Positions 57,227 through 64,000 of a stretch of 64,000 nucleotides of DNA are shown here, piece after piece. The first letter of the stretch is position 1. Each line of letters begins with the position of its first letter. The notes below the pieces were generated by a model. It had not been told where the DNA came from and did not search any database. It was given only the letters and a program-made list of their open reading frames with translations. Origin of the DNA: Spinellus fusiger. Its lineage: Eukaryota > Mucoromycota > Mucoromycetes > Mucorales > Phycomycetaceae. The translations under genes were made by a program, and so were the position numbers. The stretch is taken from NCBI GenBank assembly GCA_025094145.1, contig JALLLS010000002.1:248001-312000 (forward strand), given 5' to 3'.

Positions 57227-57669
57227 GAAAATACTTCATTTCAGTATATTTGTTGGATCATTTCTCCAATAAAGAGCATACAATCATTCATCTAATTATC
57301 TAAATCAACGTATGGGCTATTTCATATACAACTGTGACAAAGATAATCGTCATATCTTTATCAGACATCATTAGATCTATAGAGTAGTTATAAAAAATCA
57401 ACTTTGGAATCTCAAAGTTTATTTAGCTAGTTAATTTAATATATACACTATTATCAATGTATCTGTTATAAGAACAAATTCTCTATAGAGTCTGGACGCG
57501 TTTTCTTCGTGTTTACAGTGTGATTTTAATCTGGTAATAGAAGAAGGGGTGAGATAGCTTTTTATTTTTGATGTCAAGCTATATTGCTTCATGGTAAATA
57601 TTCATTTCTCAAATAATAAACAACGGAAACTATACATGTATAATGAAGAGGAATGAAGAATGAAGAATA
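57227..57669. other. Convergent spacer between the peptide gene and RPC1
   Basis: 443 bp holding the polyadenylation region of the secreted-peptide gene (AATAAA near 57270) and the 3' end of RPC1. No gene is seen. Confidence 0.5.
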
Positions 57670-63021
<5,352 letters not shown>

Positions 63022-63748
63022 TGTAGGTAGTCAATGGGCTTGTGACTAAAGAAGTATGTTAAAAAACAGTCATTTCCTATGAAGAAGGGAAAAAAAACAG
63101 TCCACGCCAAGTCTTCTTCTTTCTCTTTTTCTTTCTCTTTCTCTTTCTCTCTTCTTTTCTCTCTTCTTCTCTCTCTCTCTCTACGCACATGACACAGCAA
63201 TAACAATGCACAACTTCATGGTGCCTTTTTTTTTGCTTAACTGATAAATAGAAAAAAAATCGGACTTTTGATTTCAGTAGGCATGTCCTTAATACGATTA
63301 AAATTTTATGTTGTGGCAGTTTGTGTGCTGGTTATGAGTGAATCCATGTTAAATAATGGATAGTCAATAGACAGGAGTGGTGTGTTAGTTATTATAGAGT
63401 GGACAGTATAAGGTGTTATTTACTATTTACTATTTGTTAAATGGATAGCCTATATTATTTAGTATGAACTGTAAAGTGTTAATATTAAGCATTATCTATT
63501 CAATATAAAGTGTTATCTACTCAACATCACTTGCTAACTAAATATCAAGACATTGACCTGTAGAATAGACTCATCATCTGCTATAGTCTTTGAGCAAAAG
63601 CTTTCTATATTTCTGTCTTTCTATATTGCTTTCTTTCTTTCTTTCTTTATACAAGGGGGGGAAATGGGTAGGTATACAATTAGGTAGGTTCAATTAAGTT
63701 AGTCAATGAAGTTCGTCAATGAAAGAATATTTCCAGTCTAAGCCTGCT
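63022..63748. promoter_or_regulatory. RPC1 upstream region and spacer
   Basis: A 78-bp CT-rich tract (63105-63182) lies about 100 bp before the RPC1 start. Further out is AT-rich sequence with repeated TGTTATTTACTATTTACTA-type words and a CTTT run near 63627. No gene is seen. Confidence 0.5.
63105..63182. repeat. CT-rich tract upstream of RPC1
   Basis: TTCTTTCTC and CTCTCTTC units run for about 78 bp. On the RPC1 coding strand this is a GA-rich promoter element. Confidence 0.8.
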
Positions 63749-64000
63749 CTAAGCCTGCTTCAAATCCTCAAGCCTCTCCTTCAAACGCTCATAGGTGGTT
63801 GTGTCATCAAACACATCTCTTGTTTTGCCCATCAATCCCTTCACAATCAGCCGTGACTGATATTTCCAGTCTGAACAAACAGCAACTCCCTCTACCTTCT
63901 TCTCTCCCAGATTCTCATACATGTCCACAGTGTCCAAAGCCACATTGGCCACCTCCTCAAATCGCTTGGCATCTGTCTCTATTCTCACATCATGCATGAC
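63749..64000 (-). CDS. C-terminal part of an unrecognised protein
   Basis: About 83 codons are open from the window edge to the stop at 63749. The sequence is soluble, charged and helical (RIETDAKRFEEVANVAL ... YERLKERLEDLKQA), with balanced codon use unlike the surrounding AT-rich DNA. The Met at 63997 may be internal, so the gene probably continues beyond 64000. I do not recognise the family. Confidence 0.6.
   Translation of the reverse strand, partial: VMHDVRIETDAKRFEEVANVALDTVDMYENLGEKKVEGVAVCSDWKYQSRLIVKGLMGKTRDVFDDTTTYERLKERLEDLKQA

Overview
The window looks like nuclear DNA of an early-diverging fungus, most likely Mucoromycota/Mucorales. This is an inference from four things. Introns are small (about 37-120 nt) with GTAAGT-like donors and CTAAT-like branch sites. 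Intergenic DNA is strongly AT-rich. The genes are fungal in type: syntaxin, MPP-alpha, Emp24, Ran1-like kinase, INO4-like bHLH, LIM-RhoGAP, Elg1, and the Pol III largest subunit. Many Tc1/mariner elements are present. Animal-like genes that budding yeast lacks or has diverged (LAMTOR2, the GCIP/CCNDBP1 family) also occur.

Layout. 1-11 kb: gene-poor, AT-rich DNA with transposon relics. 11-25 kb: a gene island with an MLX-like bHLH factor, a plasma-membrane-type syntaxin, a J-domain protein, LAMTOR2, MPP-alpha, EMP24 and a Ran1-type kinase. 25-42 kb: a transposon nest with at least four Tc1/mariner families (called A, B, C and D here, all with TA target sites), an element with a reverse-transcriptase C-terminal fragment lying inside CAGT-type inverted repeats, a truncated O-fucosyltransferase-like gene, and an intact gene with four tandem helix-turn-helix repeats. 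42-63 kb: a second gene island with an INO4-like bHLH, a GCIP-family protein, an Lrg1-type LIM-RhoGAP, an Elg1-type PCNA unloader, a 63-residue secreted peptide and RPC1 (19 exons). The last 250 bases hold the C-terminus of an unrecognised protein.

Most interesting items. (1) The 39816-40793 gene has four 57-residue HTH units. The units are nearly identical in DNA except over the predicted DNA-reading helix, where substitutions pile up. This resembles PRDM9 or TALE modularity but uses a transposase-like HTH. (2) A 221-bp almost perfect inverted duplication of Tc1-C transposase (37771-38343) could give a silencing hairpin, like maize Mu killer. (3) The same two-transposon composite with the same spacer occurs at both 1-1428 and about 38.3-39.4 kb. 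(4) A LINE-type RT fragment is bounded by long TA/CAGT inverted repeats.

Exon boundaries were placed by hand from splice signals, reading frame and protein-family continuity. All similarity statements come from recognition, not database searches.
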